Below are positions 1-7,688 of a stretch of DNA of 30,748 bases, piece by piece. How positions within the stretch are numbered: position 1 is the first letter of the stretch; each line of letters starts with the position of its first letter. This stretch comes from JBOFDK01 sp051650305 (GTDB taxonomy: Bacteria > Bacillota > Clostridia > Lachnospirales > Cellulosilyticaceae), in NCBI GenBank assembly GCA_051650305.1, contig JBOFIT010000155.1:1-30748 (forward strand), written 5' to 3'. Both the position numbers and the translations under genes were made by a program. The notes under the pieces are model-generated. The model was not told the origin of the DNA. It made no database searches and saw only the letters and a program-made list of their open reading frames with translations.

Positions 1-276
<276 letters not shown>

Positions 277-315
277 AGATTGGTATATGAGTAAGTTGTA
301 GATTCTATTATATAT

Positions 316-397
316 GGAGGGGTTCCCGAGTGGCCAAAGGGGGCAGACTGTAAATCTGTTGGCAGCGCCTTCGAAGGTTCGAATCCTTCTCCCTCCA
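316..397 (+). tRNA. tRNA-Tyr (anticodon GTA)
   Basis: An 82-nt class II tRNA. The acceptor stem pairs 316-322 with 390-396 (last pair G-T), A397 is the discriminator, and CCA is not encoded. The anticodon loop around 'actgtaaatct' gives GTA, reading tyrosine codons. The T arm contains 'ggttcgaatcc' (376-386), and the long variable arm is as expected for bacterial tRNA-Tyr. It starts only ~44 bases after the 16S 3' end and is followed by a terminator, so it may be the distal part of the same transcript. Confidence 0.96.
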
Positions 398-406
398 TTA
401 CTTTTA

Positions 407-436
407 AAAGTCCTACTGAATGGTAGGACTTTTTTC
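407..436 (+). terminator. Rho-independent terminator after tRNA-Tyr
   Basis: A 10-bp perfect stem (407-416 with 423-432), loop of six, and a run of T ending at 435. It ends the 16S/tRNA-Tyr transcript before the next protein gene, which argues that no 23S gene follows in this unit. Confidence 0.88.
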
Positions 437-511
437 TTGTCCAAAAAACTAGGTATGTTTGTCCATCTTTGTACATATATATGACAGTAGTAAAGTATGA
501 GAGGTGAAAGG

Positions 512-1855
512 ATGAAACAAACAAAGACACTTTTTGGCATAGCGGTGACAGTCGTTTTGTTGGCACTAACGCTATTTTTATTGCGGGATTTTAATATCGT
601 ATGGACAAAAGTTAATGAGGATCATGCAAAAGTAACAATCAATTTTTTGATACCTATGGCAAAAGATAAATTAGAAGAAGCAATACATATAAAGAGTAAC
701 AAATTGTATAACGGTCATTTTACAAGTCAGATTCAGTGGGATGGACCCCATACTTGCACCATTCTTATAGAAGAAACAGGTGATATACAAGGGCAAAACA
801 TTACATTACTTATAGATAATGCCCCTACACTTTACAAAGGTATATCTAAAAATGCAAGTATTCCCATTCAGTTTAAATCACCCATTCAAATACTTGAACC
901 TACAGAGGAACTACTCATTACGACGGATAAGCCATTTTATGTACAATTTAATACCCCTATGGACGAGCATACACTCAGTAAAAACTTACAGTCAGATGCA
1001 CAGTTTTATATTGAAGCTTTAAAAAGGACAGATGAACAAGGTCGACAATATAAAGATGAAACAACATTCATGTTCACCCCTAAGACAAAATTAGAAAATA
1101 ATCATAACTATTTGCTTTCTTTTAGAAAAGGAATGCCTTCAAAAGCAGGCAATCTCTTAGATGAAACCATTCAACTAGGGGTGAAAACAGATGAATTACC
1201 ACTGATTGAACGAGTGATACCTAAGGATGGCAGTAAGTGGGTGGGGCTTTATCCACGTATAACCGTAGAAAGTGAAACGCCACTAGAAGCAGCTTATTTG
1301 GAATTAGATGGTGAGCTCTTGCAAGGTATTGTAAAGAATGAATACCGTGTTGATTTTTATCCCTCTGTTATGTTGAAACCTGATAAAACGTATAACGCAA
1401 GTGTTCAAATACAAGCCCATTCAGGTGAACTAAGTAAAAAAGAAGAAGTATCCTTTACGACAGTACCGCTTCCGGCTAATCGTATATGGGTAGAAGTATT
1501 TACTGGAAATAACCAAGAGCTTCGTGTTTATGAAGGTGAAAAAGAAATCAAGCGTTTTGTTTGTTCTGGTGGAAGCAAAACGACCCCTACCCCTGTAGGT
1601 ACTTATTATCTTCAAGAAAAAGGCGAAAGTTATTATGATCAGGAAGCTAGAGAAGGCGCCAATTACAAGATGGTATTAAGTGAAGGCATTATTGTGCATG
1701 GTATGTCTAGAGATGAGCATTGGCAGCTAAAGCAAGGCACCTATAATAGATTAGGTGAAGGGCAAACAAAAGGCAAAATTATCTTAAAAGAAGAAGATGC
1801 ACTCTGGTTGTATGAACATTTGCCAGTCGATGCCATGATTATTATACATGAATAA
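512..1855 (+). CDS. Membrane-anchored Ig-like/YkuD-fold protein, catalytic Cys missing
   Basis: 447 residues from the ATG at 512, chosen over the in-frame ATG at 497 because 'agaggtgaaagg' (499-510) supplies a ribosome site just upstream of 512. Residues ~4-26 form an N-terminal membrane anchor with no lipobox. The middle contains a bacterial Ig-like (SbsA/Big_5-like) segment with 'NTPMDEHTL' and 'FTPKTKLENNHNY'. From about residue 323 to the end the sequence follows the YkuD L,D-transpeptidase fold, with 'TPTPVGTYYL' and 'GIIVHG'. However, the family active-site motif S-H-G-C-h is replaced by T-K-G-K-I (Lys422, codon 1775-1777), so transpeptidation by the usual cysteine chemistry is unlikely. 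A Cys does occur at residue 351 in the 'VCSGG' strand, but not at the active position. The protein probably binds or scaffolds cell wall. It stands alone between two terminators. Confidence 0.85.
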   Translation: MKQTKTLFGIAVTVVLLALTLFLLRDFNIVWTKVNEDHAKVTINFLIPMAKDKLEEAIHIKSNKLYNGHFTSQIQWDGPHTCTILIEETGDIQGQNITLLIDNAPTLYKGISKNASIPIQFKSPIQILEPTEELLITTDKPFYVQFNTPMDEHTLSKNLQSDAQFYIEALKRTDEQGRQYKDETTFMFTPKTKLENNHNYLLSFRKGMPSKAGNLLDETIQLGVKTDELPLIERVIPKDGSKWVGLYPRITVESETPLEAAYLELDGELLQGIVKNEYRVDFYPSVMLKPDKTYNASVQIQAHSGELSKKEEVSFTTVPLPANRIWVEVFTGNNQELRVYEGEKEIKRFVCSGGSKTTPTPVGTYYLQEKGESYYDQEAREGANYKMVLSEGIIVHGMSRDEHWQLKQGTYNRLGEGQTKGKIILKEEDALWLYEHLPVDAMIIIHE

Positions 1856-1861
1856 GGTAAG

Positions 1862-1895
1862 AAGGATGGATTCTGGATGGAATCTGTCCTTTTTT
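1862..1895 (+). terminator. Rho-independent terminator
   Basis: A 12-bp stem (1862-1873 with 1880-1891, two G-T wobbles), loop TGGATG and a T-run to 1895, starting 6 bases after the stop of the YkuD-like gene. Confidence 0.88.
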
Positions 1896-2006
1896 AAATT
1901 TATGAAAGAGCTGACAAGTTTTAATTCATAAAAATAGGTTTGGTCTCAAAAAATACGGGGTTTTATCTTTGAATAATAAAAAAAATGAAAAATTATACTA
2001 AACTTC

Positions 2007-2034
2007 TTGCAATTTTAAGTAATTGTGATAAGAT
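2007..2034 (+). promoter_or_regulatory. Possible sigma-A promoter for gdhA
   Basis: TTGCAA (2007-2012), 16-base spacer, and TAAGAT (2029-2034) preceded by TG at 2026-2027 (extended -10). It lies ~55 bases before the gdhA start in AT-rich DNA. Match by eye only. Confidence 0.45.
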
Positions 2035-2089
2035 AGAACTATAAAATTTAAAAGTAGTATCCATTTATTATTAAAAGGGGGCAATGAAC

Positions 2090-3439
2090 ATGGCATTTCG
2101 TACAGAGTATATGGCAGATTTAATGAGTCGTGTAGAAAAAAATCATCCAGCACAACCAGAGTTTCATCAAGCAGTAAAAGAAGTATTATTATGCATGGAG
2201 CCAGTAGCTGAAAAGAATCCAAAGTATGTTGAAGCAGGTATTTTTGAGCGTATGGTAGAACCAGAGCGTATTATTATTTTCCGTGTATCATGGGTAGATG
2301 ATGCAGGTAAAGTACAAGTTAACCGCGGCTATAGAGTACAGTTCAATAGCGCTATTGGACCATACAAAGGCGGTCTTCGCTTCCATCCATCTGTAAACCT
2401 AGGCGTTATTAAATTCTTAGGATTTGAACAAATCTTCAAAAACTCTCTTACTGGCCTTCCTATGGGTGGCGGTAAAGGTGGTAGTGACTTCGATCCAAAA
2501 GGTAAAACAGATGGCGAAATCATGAGATTCTGCCAAAGCTTTATGACAGAGCTTGCAAAACATATCGGTCAAGACACAGATGTACCAGCAGGAGATATCG
2601 GTGTAGGTGCACGTGAGATTGGCTTTATGTATGGACAATACAAGCGTTTAAGAAATGAATTTACAGGCGTACTTACAGGTAAAGGCTTAACTTATGGTGG
2701 CTCACTTGTAAGAAAAGAAGCAACAGGTTATGGCTGCTGCTACTTCACACAAGAAATGCTTGCTACAAGAAATGATAGCTTTGCTGGAAAAGATGTGGTT
2801 ATTTCTGGTTCAGGAAACGTTGCTATCTATGCTGCTGAAAAAGCAATGCAACTTGGTGCAAAAGTTGTAGCGATGAGTGATTCAGCAGGTTACGTATACG
2901 ATAAAGATGGTATTGATCTTGATTTAATGAAAGAAATTAAAGAAGTTCAAAGAAAACGTATCGTTGAATACGCAAATCAACGTCCAAATGCTACATATGA
3001 AGAAGGTTGCAGAGGTATTTGGAAAGTACCTTGTCAAATAGCATTACCTTGTGCAACTCAAAATGAGTTACATGGTGAAGATGCAAAACTTCTCGTTGCA
3101 AATGGTGTCATTGCAGTAGCTGAAGGTGCAAATATGCCATCTACTCCAGAAGCAGTAGATATCTTCTTAGAAAACAAAGTACTATTTGGACCAGGTAAAG
3201 CTGCAAATGCCGGTGGCGTAGCAACTTCAGGTTTAGAAATGTCTCAAAATAGTATGCGTTATAGCTGGACATTTGAAGAAGTTGATGAAAAGCTTCAAAA
3301 TATCATGAAGAATATTCATTCAAGTGCAAAACAAGCTGCGGAAACTTATGGGGATCCAGAAAACTACGTACTTGGTGCAAACGTTGCTGGCTTTATGAAA
3401 GTTGCAGAATCTATGTATATGCAAGGTGTAGCTTACTAA
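2090..3439 (+). CDS. gdhA: NADP-specific glutamate dehydrogenase
   Basis: 449 residues. Start placed at ATG 2090, not 2084: the ribosome site AAGGGGG (2075-2081) is 8 bases from 2090 but only 2 from 2084. It interconverts 2-oxoglutarate + NH4+ + NADPH and glutamate in the cytoplasm. Family signatures: 'PYKGGLRFHPSVN' substrate-binding segment, 'PMGGGKGGSDFDP' with the active-site Lys129, 'PAGDIGVG' with catalytic Asp169, and a Rossmann segment 'GSGNVAIYAAEKA'. The length and the glycine-rich segment fit the hexameric ~450-residue class typified by E. coli GdhA; NADP preference is inferred from that similarity. It is flanked by its own promoter candidate and a strong terminator, so it is probably monocistronic. 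The nearby nfnAB genes would supply or drain NADPH. Confidence 0.97.
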   Translation: MAFRTEYMADLMSRVEKNHPAQPEFHQAVKEVLLCMEPVAEKNPKYVEAGIFERMVEPERIIIFRVSWVDDAGKVQVNRGYRVQFNSAIGPYKGGLRFHPSVNLGVIKFLGFEQIFKNSLTGLPMGGGKGGSDFDPKGKTDGEIMRFCQSFMTELAKHIGQDTDVPAGDIGVGAREIGFMYGQYKRLRNEFTGVLTGKGLTYGGSLVRKEATGYGCCYFTQEMLATRNDSFAGKDVVISGSGNVAIYAAEKAMQLGAKVVAMSDSAGYVYDKDGIDLDLMKEIKEVQRKRIVEYANQRPNATYEEGCRGIWKVPCQIALPCATQNELHGEDAKLLVANGVIAVAEGANMPSTPEAVDIFLENKVLFGPGKAANAGGVATSGLEMSQNSMRYSWTFEEVDEKLQNIMKNIHSSAKQAAETYGDPENYVLGANVAGFMKVAESMYMQGVAY

Positions 3440-3448
3440 AAAATGACC

Positions 3449-3475
3449 AATCCCCCTACCACGTAGGGGGATTTT
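3449..3475 (+). terminator. Rho-independent terminator after gdhA
   Basis: An 11-bp GC-rich stem, AATCCCCCTAC (3449-3459) with GTAGGGGGATT (3463-3473), loop of three, ending in a short T tract. Confidence 0.85.
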
Positions 3476-3527
3476 ATGAATTTGACCCTTGTTATAAAAA
3501 TTTCTATGAATACATTAATGAATAGAC

Positions 3528-3533
3528 TATAAT
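3528..3533 (+). promoter_or_regulatory. Possible -10 element for the HD-GYP/nfnAB operon
   Basis: A perfect TATAAT ~48 bases before the HD-GYP start, but no good -35 at 16-18 bases. A second possibility is TTGACC (3482-3487) with TATGAA (3505-3510), spacer 17. I cannot decide between them. Confidence 0.35.
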
Positions 3534-3580
3534 ATGAGTATAAGGTATAGGATAAATAAGTTTAATAAGGGGAAATGAGT

Positions 3581-4618
3581 ATGTATAAAATAGATATTCC
3601 ACTCACAAGATGTGTACCTGGAATGGTAACAGCAGAACCCATTCTTGATTTGTCAACAGGTGCTATTATAATAGGGGCAGAGCAAGTACTAACGGATGAT
3701 ACAATTAAGCATCTTTATCAATTCAAATGTGGTCGTATTTGTGTCTATATAAGTTCATGGAATAATGTGTGGAATGTATCCTCAGAGGTAATCGAAAAAT
3801 ACGAAACCCATCGTAAAAAGTTAAAAAACATATTGGATTCTATTACCTTGGGGAATGTATTAGACATAGATGCTATAAAAGACATTGCAGCAGCTGTAGA
3901 AGTTGATTTTAAAGCCAACTATACTATCTTAGCCTGTATTAATATGGTAAGATTAGCGGATGAGTATACCTATACACATAGTATTAATGTCGCTTTACTG
4001 GCAATGCTTATAGGAAAGTGGATGCACTACACAGATGAAACCATCAAGCAGCTTATTTTAGCTGGCCTTGTACATGATGTTGGCAAGGCTAAAATTCCAT
4101 CTGCAATTTTGCAAAAGCCTAGTAAATTGACTGATCAGGAATTCGAAGAAATGAAAAAGCATGTGATTTATGGTTACGAAATTCTAGAAGAAGTGAGAAA
4201 GATACATATTGATGTGATAGAAGGTGTATTAGAACATCATGAAAAGTTAGATGGCACAGGTTATCCAAGGGGACTCACAGATCAATATATTCATAAGCTA
4301 GGTAAAGTACTCGCCATAGCAGATATTTATGATGCCATGACGGCTTGCCGCATTTACAAAGAAAAGCAGTCGCCATTTGATGTGATGGAACTTATGCAGA
4401 CAGGTGTTTTTGGTCAACTCGATACAGAAATGCTGCTAACTTTCATTAATCATATTGCAAATTATTATATAGGTATTTATGTCATATTAAGCACAGGTGA
4501 TGTGGGCGAAGTCGTCTTTATCCATCCCCATTGTGTGTACCGTCCTATTGTAAGAGTTGGAGAAATATATATTGACTTATATATGGAAAAACATATTAAA
4601 ATTATTCAAATAGCGTAA
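3581..4618 (+). CDS. HD-GYP domain protein, probable cyclic-di-GMP phosphodiesterase
   Basis: 345 residues from ATG 3581; the in-frame ATG at 3575 is only 2 bases from the AAGGGG ribosome site (3567-3572), whereas 3581 is 8. An N-terminal ~110 residues of unassigned sequence precede an HD-GYP domain (~residues 115-300). Its metal and signature residues are intact: the early His in 'YTHSINVA', 'GLVHDVGKAKIP' (His165, Asp166), 'HHEKLDGTGYP' (His219, His220, GYP 227-229) and 'ADIYDAMT'. Family knowledge says such domains hydrolyse c-di-GMP to pGpG/GMP. The C-terminal ~60 residues ('YYIGIYVILSTGDVGEVV') resemble the tail seen on many Firmicutes HD-GYP proteins. No membrane segment or receiver domain is seen. 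Only 11 bases separate it from nfnA, so it heads that operon; why a c-di-GMP enzyme sits there is unknown. Confidence 0.9.
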   Translation: MYKIDIPLTRCVPGMVTAEPILDLSTGAIIIGAEQVLTDDTIKHLYQFKCGRICVYISSWNNVWNVSSEVIEKYETHRKKLKNILDSITLGNVLDIDAIKDIAAAVEVDFKANYTILACINMVRLADEYTYTHSINVALLAMLIGKWMHYTDETIKQLILAGLVHDVGKAKIPSAILQKPSKLTDQEFEEMKKHVIYGYEILEEVRKIHIDVIEGVLEHHEKLDGTGYPRGLTDQYIHKLGKVLAIADIYDAMTACRIYKEKQSPFDVMELMQTGVFGQLDTEMLLTFINHIANYYIGIYVILSTGDVGEVVFIHPHCVYRPIVRVGEIYIDLYMEKHIKIIQIA

Positions 4619-4629
4619 AGGAGAAAGTC

Positions 4630-5460
4630 GTGTATAAAATTATTAAAAAAGAAAAACTTAATGACGTTGTAGAAAAAATGGTCGTACATGCGCCATTTGT
4701 TGCTAGAAAATGTGAGCCAGGTCAATTTATCATTTTATGTGCAGATGAAGGTGATGAGCGTATCCCTTTAACGATTCAAGATTATGACCGCCAAGAGGAG
4801 ACTGTTTCCATTATTTATCAAGTAGTAGGTTACTCTACAAAAAAACTTGCAGAAAAAAAAGAAGGGGATTTTATTGCTCACTTTGCAGGACCTTTAGGTG
4901 TTGAAGCACAGTTACATGGCAAAAAACGTGTGCTAGGTATCGGTGGTGGTGTTGGTGCAGCACCTTTATTCCCACAAATTAAGAAATACCAGGAGCAAGG
5001 GGTACCGTGTGATGTGATTCTTGGGGGAAGAGATGCAAGTCTTGTCATTTTGCAAGATGAGTTTAAAGAAGTGAGTGAAGCGGTTTATGTGGCGACTAAT
5101 GACGGTTCATTAGGGATACAAGGCTTCGTAACAGATGTACTTAATACCCTTTTAGCTGAAGGCAAAGTATACGATGAAGTTATTGCTATAGGACCACTTC
5201 CAATGATGAAAGCAGTTGTTAATATAACAAAACCTTTAGGGATTCCAACCATGGTTTCTATGAACCCTATTATGATCGATGGAACAGGTATGTGTGGTGG
5301 TTGTCGTGTAACAGTAGGGGGCGAAGTGAAGTTTGCATGTGTAGATGGTCCAGACTTTGATGGATTTGAAGTAGACTTCGATGAAGCGATGAGACGCCAA
5401 AACATGTACAAAAAACAAGAAGAACATGTATGCAACTTAAAGTTAGGGGGACACAAATAA
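4630..5460 (+). CDS. nfnA: NADH-dependent reduced ferredoxin:NADP+ oxidoreductase, FAD/2Fe-2S subunit (NfnA)
   Basis: 276 residues with a GTG start at 4630 and AAAGGAGA (4617-4624) just upstream. The fold is ferredoxin reductase/PyrK-like: 'DERIPLTIQDYD' for flavin binding, nucleotide-binding 'GIGGGVGAAPLFP' (from Gly103), and a C-terminal 2Fe-2S site. The site reads D217-x4-C222-x2-C225 ... C237, with Asp where PyrK has the first Cys; this Asp/three-Cys arrangement is known from characterised NfnA. With NfnB it couples NADH and ferredoxin to NADP+ by flavin-based electron bifurcation, in the cytoplasm. Databases often call it sulfide dehydrogenase or dihydroorotate dehydrogenase-like subunit. 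Its stop overlaps the nfnB start by one base (TAATG). Confidence 0.92.
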   Translation: MYKIIKKEKLNDVVEKMVVHAPFVARKCEPGQFIILCADEGDERIPLTIQDYDRQEETVSIIYQVVGYSTKKLAEKKEGDFIAHFAGPLGVEAQLHGKKRVLGIGGGVGAAPLFPQIKKYQEQGVPCDVILGGRDASLVILQDEFKEVSEAVYVATNDGSLGIQGFVTDVLNTLLAEGKVYDEVIAIGPLPMMKAVVNITKPLGIPTMVSMNPIMIDGTGMCGGCRVTVGGEVKFACVDGPDFDGFEVDFDEAMRRQNMYKKQEEHVCNLKLGGHK

Positions 5461-6851
5461 TGCCAAATATGAGCTTACAAAAAGTACAGATGCCTGAACA
5501 GGCCCCTGATATTCGTAATAAAAATTTCCAAGAAGTAACCCTAGGTTATACAAAAGAAATGGCCATGGAAGAAGCAGAGCGCTGCTTAGGATGTAAGCAG
5601 CGTTTTTGTGTAGCAGGATGTCCTGTCAATGTACCTATACCAGAATTTATCGAAGAAGTAAAGCAAGGAAATATCGAAGAAGCTTATCGTATTATCACTA
5701 CTGAAAATGCATTACCAGCTATTTGTGGCCGTGTATGCCCTCAAGAAAATCAATGCGAAGGCAAATGTGTGCGTGGTAAAAAAGGTGAAGCAGTAGGTAT
5801 TGGACGTCTTGAACGTTTTGTAGCGGATTATATGATGGCAGAAGGTAAAGGACAAGCTAGTCAAGTAGTGTCTAATCACACAAAAGTAGCAGTCGTTGGA
5901 GCAGGTCCAGCAGGCCTTACATGTGCTGGAGAACTGGCAAAAGAAGGCTATGAAGTAACTGTATTTGAAGCACTTCATCAAGTAGGGGGTGTACTAGTGT
6001 ATGGTATTCCAGAATTCCGTCTACCTAAAAAGCTCGTAGAAGAAGAAGTACAAAAAATTGTAGACTTAGGCGTTAAGATAGAAAAGAACGTCATCGTTGG
6101 TAAGAGTATTACCATTGATGAACTGATGGAAGATGGGTATAAGGCTGTATTTGTAGGAAGTGGTGCTGGTTTACCAAACTTCATGGGTATCGAAGGTGAA
6201 GGGTTAAATGGCGTCTACTCAGCAAATGAGTTTTTAACACGTTCCAATCTTATGAAAGCTTATGATTTCCCTAATAGTGCCACACCTATTTATGTAGGTA
6301 AACGTGTCGCAGTCGTTGGCGGGGGTAATGTAGCAATGGATGCTGCACGTACAGCGAAGCGTCTCGGCGCAGAAGAAGTGTATATCGTCTACCGTCGTGG
6401 GGAAGAAGAACTTCCAGCACGTCTAGAAGAAATCCATCATGCAAAAGAAGAAGGCATTATCTTTAAACTTCTTTGTAACCCAGTGAAGATCTACGGTGAA
6501 GAAGGAGCAGTGACTGCTTTAGAGTGTGTGGAGATGATGCTAGGTGAGCCAGACGACTCAGGTAGAAGACGCCCAGTCGTTAAACCAGACAGTACCCATC
6601 AACTACCAATGGATACCGTTATTATTGCCATTGGTCAAAGTCCAAACCCTCTTATTCGTACGACAACACCAGGTCTTGACGTACAAAGATGGGGTGGCAT
6701 CATTGTAGAAGAAGAGACTATGGCTACAAGCAAAGAAAATGTTTATGCAGGTGGCGATGTGGTTACAGGTGCAGCGACAGTTATTTTAGCTATGGGTGCA
6801 GGTAAAAAAGCGGCACAAGCAATCCATGCAAAATTACAAAAAAATGCTTAA
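5460..6851 (+). CDS. nfnB: NADH-dependent reduced ferredoxin:NADP+ oxidoreductase, large subunit (NfnB)
   Basis: 463 residues from ATG 5460, which overlaps the nfnA stop; AGGGGG at 5445-5450 fits this start, not the upstream in-frame ATG at 5430. The N-terminal double cubane domain has Cys42, 45, 50, 54 and Cys89, 93, 99, 103. Next come an FAD site 'VVGAGPAGLTCAG' (from Gly147), an NADPH site 'VVGGGNVAMDAAR' (from Gly287), and the closing flavin motif 'VYAGGDVVTGAATV'. The same architecture occurs in the glutamate synthase small subunit GltD, and automatic annotation usually says GltA/GltD. The partner gene and absence of a glutamate synthase large subunit here favour NfnB, the subunit carrying the bifurcating flavin in studied enzymes. 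Confidence 0.92.
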   Translation: MPNMSLQKVQMPEQAPDIRNKNFQEVTLGYTKEMAMEEAERCLGCKQRFCVAGCPVNVPIPEFIEEVKQGNIEEAYRIITTENALPAICGRVCPQENQCEGKCVRGKKGEAVGIGRLERFVADYMMAEGKGQASQVVSNHTKVAVVGAGPAGLTCAGELAKEGYEVTVFEALHQVGGVLVYGIPEFRLPKKLVEEEVQKIVDLGVKIEKNVIVGKSITIDELMEDGYKAVFVGSGAGLPNFMGIEGEGLNGVYSANEFLTRSNLMKAYDFPNSATPIYVGKRVAVVGGGNVAMDAARTAKRLGAEEVYIVYRRGEEELPARLEEIHHAKEEGIIFKLLCNPVKIYGEEGAVTALECVEMMLGEPDDSGRRRPVVKPDSTHQLPMDTVIIAIGQSPNPLIRTTTPGLDVQRWGGIIVEEETMATSKENVYAGGDVVTGAATVILAMGAGKKAAQAIHAKLQKNA

Positions 6852-6927
6852 TAAAAAGATGAGTATAAAATAACGACAAGTGCTTATACTAAGCTTATAA
6901 ATTTGATAAGCAAAGGAGTAATTCATT

Positions 6928-7140
6928 ATGAAAAAAGCACTCGTAGTATTGTTAGCAGTAACTAGTATGTTTGCATTTGTAGGTTGTGCAGCTGGATATG
7001 ATTCAACAACAGGTTACGATGGTTATGGTTATGATGGTTATTACAATAACTACAATGATAACTACAATGGTAACTACAATAATGGCTATAATGGCACATA
7101 CAATAATGGTTATGGCACAGGATACAACACAAATTATTAA
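6928..7140 (+). CDS. Small Gly/Tyr/Asn-rich lipoprotein
   Basis: 70 residues with ribosome site AAAGGAG (6912-6918). Residues 1-20 are a lipoprotein signal: 'MKK', a hydrophobic core and lipobox F-V-G-C (Cys20). The mature part, about 50 residues, is almost only Gly, Tyr and Asn with a few Asp/Thr, in irregular short repeats such as NGY, NNY and DGYGY. No family is recognised. Such composition suggests a flexible, aggregation-prone or surface-coating chain; function unknown. It is an isolated gene between nfnB and a bidirectional terminator. The signal peptide, ribosome site and terminator make a chance ORF unlikely. Confidence 0.8.
   Translation: MKKALVVLLAVTSMFAFVGCAAGYDSTTGYDGYGYDGYYNNYNDNYNGNYNNGYNGTYNNGYGTGYNTNY
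6997..7137 (+). repeat. Low-complexity repeat encoding Gly/Tyr/Asn tract
   Basis: Degenerate short repeats of the kind 'aataatggctataatgg' and 'gataactacaatgg' within the small lipoprotein gene. The codons are mixed (ggt/ggc/gga, tat/tac, aat/aac), so selection on the protein rather than recent DNA slippage seems the main cause. Confidence 0.75.
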
Positions 7141-7143
7141 TGA

Positions 7144-7191
7144 GCATAAAAAAAGCGAGTTAACTTTTACAAGTTAACTCGTTTTTTATGC
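7144..7191. terminator. Bidirectional terminator between convergent genes
   Basis: An 11-bp perfect stem (7156-7166 with 7171-7181), loop TTAC, flanked by A-tract/T-tract arms that extend the hairpin to 7144-7191. It serves both the lipoprotein gene and the minus-strand membrane gene, whose stop codon (7186-7188) lies inside the T-tract. Confidence 0.9.
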
Positions 7192-7572
7192 CATACTATC
7201 AATAAGTAATGTAATAGCAAGTACAATAACAGTAATACATAAAGCGACCACATTGATCATCTTGGTAAAGCGACTGACATTAATTGGCCAGTGTTTTTTC
7301 TTAAGAAGTATGTAACTTAGCACACAGAATGAAAAATTAAGAATAAGGGTACAATAACCGATAGGAACTTGATAAGATACCCCGACATTGATAAAGAAAT
7401 ACATAACTAAAATACAAACGTCAAGCAGTAGTGCAAAAGTCGTTAAATGCCAAGGCTCAAGTCGTAAAGGTATCTTTTTTTCCCAATCATAAGCTTCTTT
7501 TTTGAGTGAAGGTAAAGTACCTTCAGCTAAGTCAAATGTAGCATGTTGTTTCTTTGCTTTAGTATTTTTCAT
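7186..7572 (-). CDS. Small membrane protein of unknown function, three transmembrane segments
   Basis: 128 residues. A polar, Lys-rich N-terminus of ~42 residues precedes three hydrophobic helices at about 45-63, 69-90 and 104-125, joined by a short Lys-rich loop ('LLKKKHWP'). AGGTGA lies just upstream of the ATG. No motif or family is recognised. It is the only minus-strand gene here, convergent with the Gly/Tyr/Asn lipoprotein and divergent from the B12 radical SAM gene. Confidence 0.75.
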   Translation of the reverse strand: MKNTKAKKQHATFDLAEGTLPSLKKEAYDWEKKIPLRLEPWHLTTFALLLDVCILVMYFFINVGVSYQVPIGYCTLILNFSFCVLSYILLKKKHWPINVSRFTKMINVVALCITVIVLAITLLIDSMA

Positions 7573-7642
7573 AAGTTCACCTATTCCCCTAATAATGTTA
7601 TATAGTAGTATACCAAATTAATCATCTTTTTTGCAACTAATA

Positions 7643-7651
7643 TGTTATAAT
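7643..7651 (+). promoter_or_regulatory. Extended -10 promoter before B12 radical SAM gene
   Basis: TGT followed by a perfect TATAAT (7646-7651), an extended -10 element. No convincing -35 is seen. It lies 38 bases before the TTG start. Confidence 0.5.
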
Positions 7652-7688
7652 AAGGAGTAAAATCGCGAAAAAAGAAAGGAAATCAACA

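Noticed and set aside
5460..6851. Glutamate synthase small subunit (gltD/gltA)
   Set aside because: Same domain layout, but it is coupled to a NfnA-type subunit and no glutamate synthase large subunit is present.
6893..6911. Terminator after nfnB
   Set aside because: GCTTAT/ATAAGC pair with a 7-base loop but only 6 bp and no T-run; it leads into the ribosome site of the next gene instead.
6997..7137. CRISPR or VNTR array
   Set aside because: The units are short, irregular and in frame within a lipoprotein gene; no spacers.
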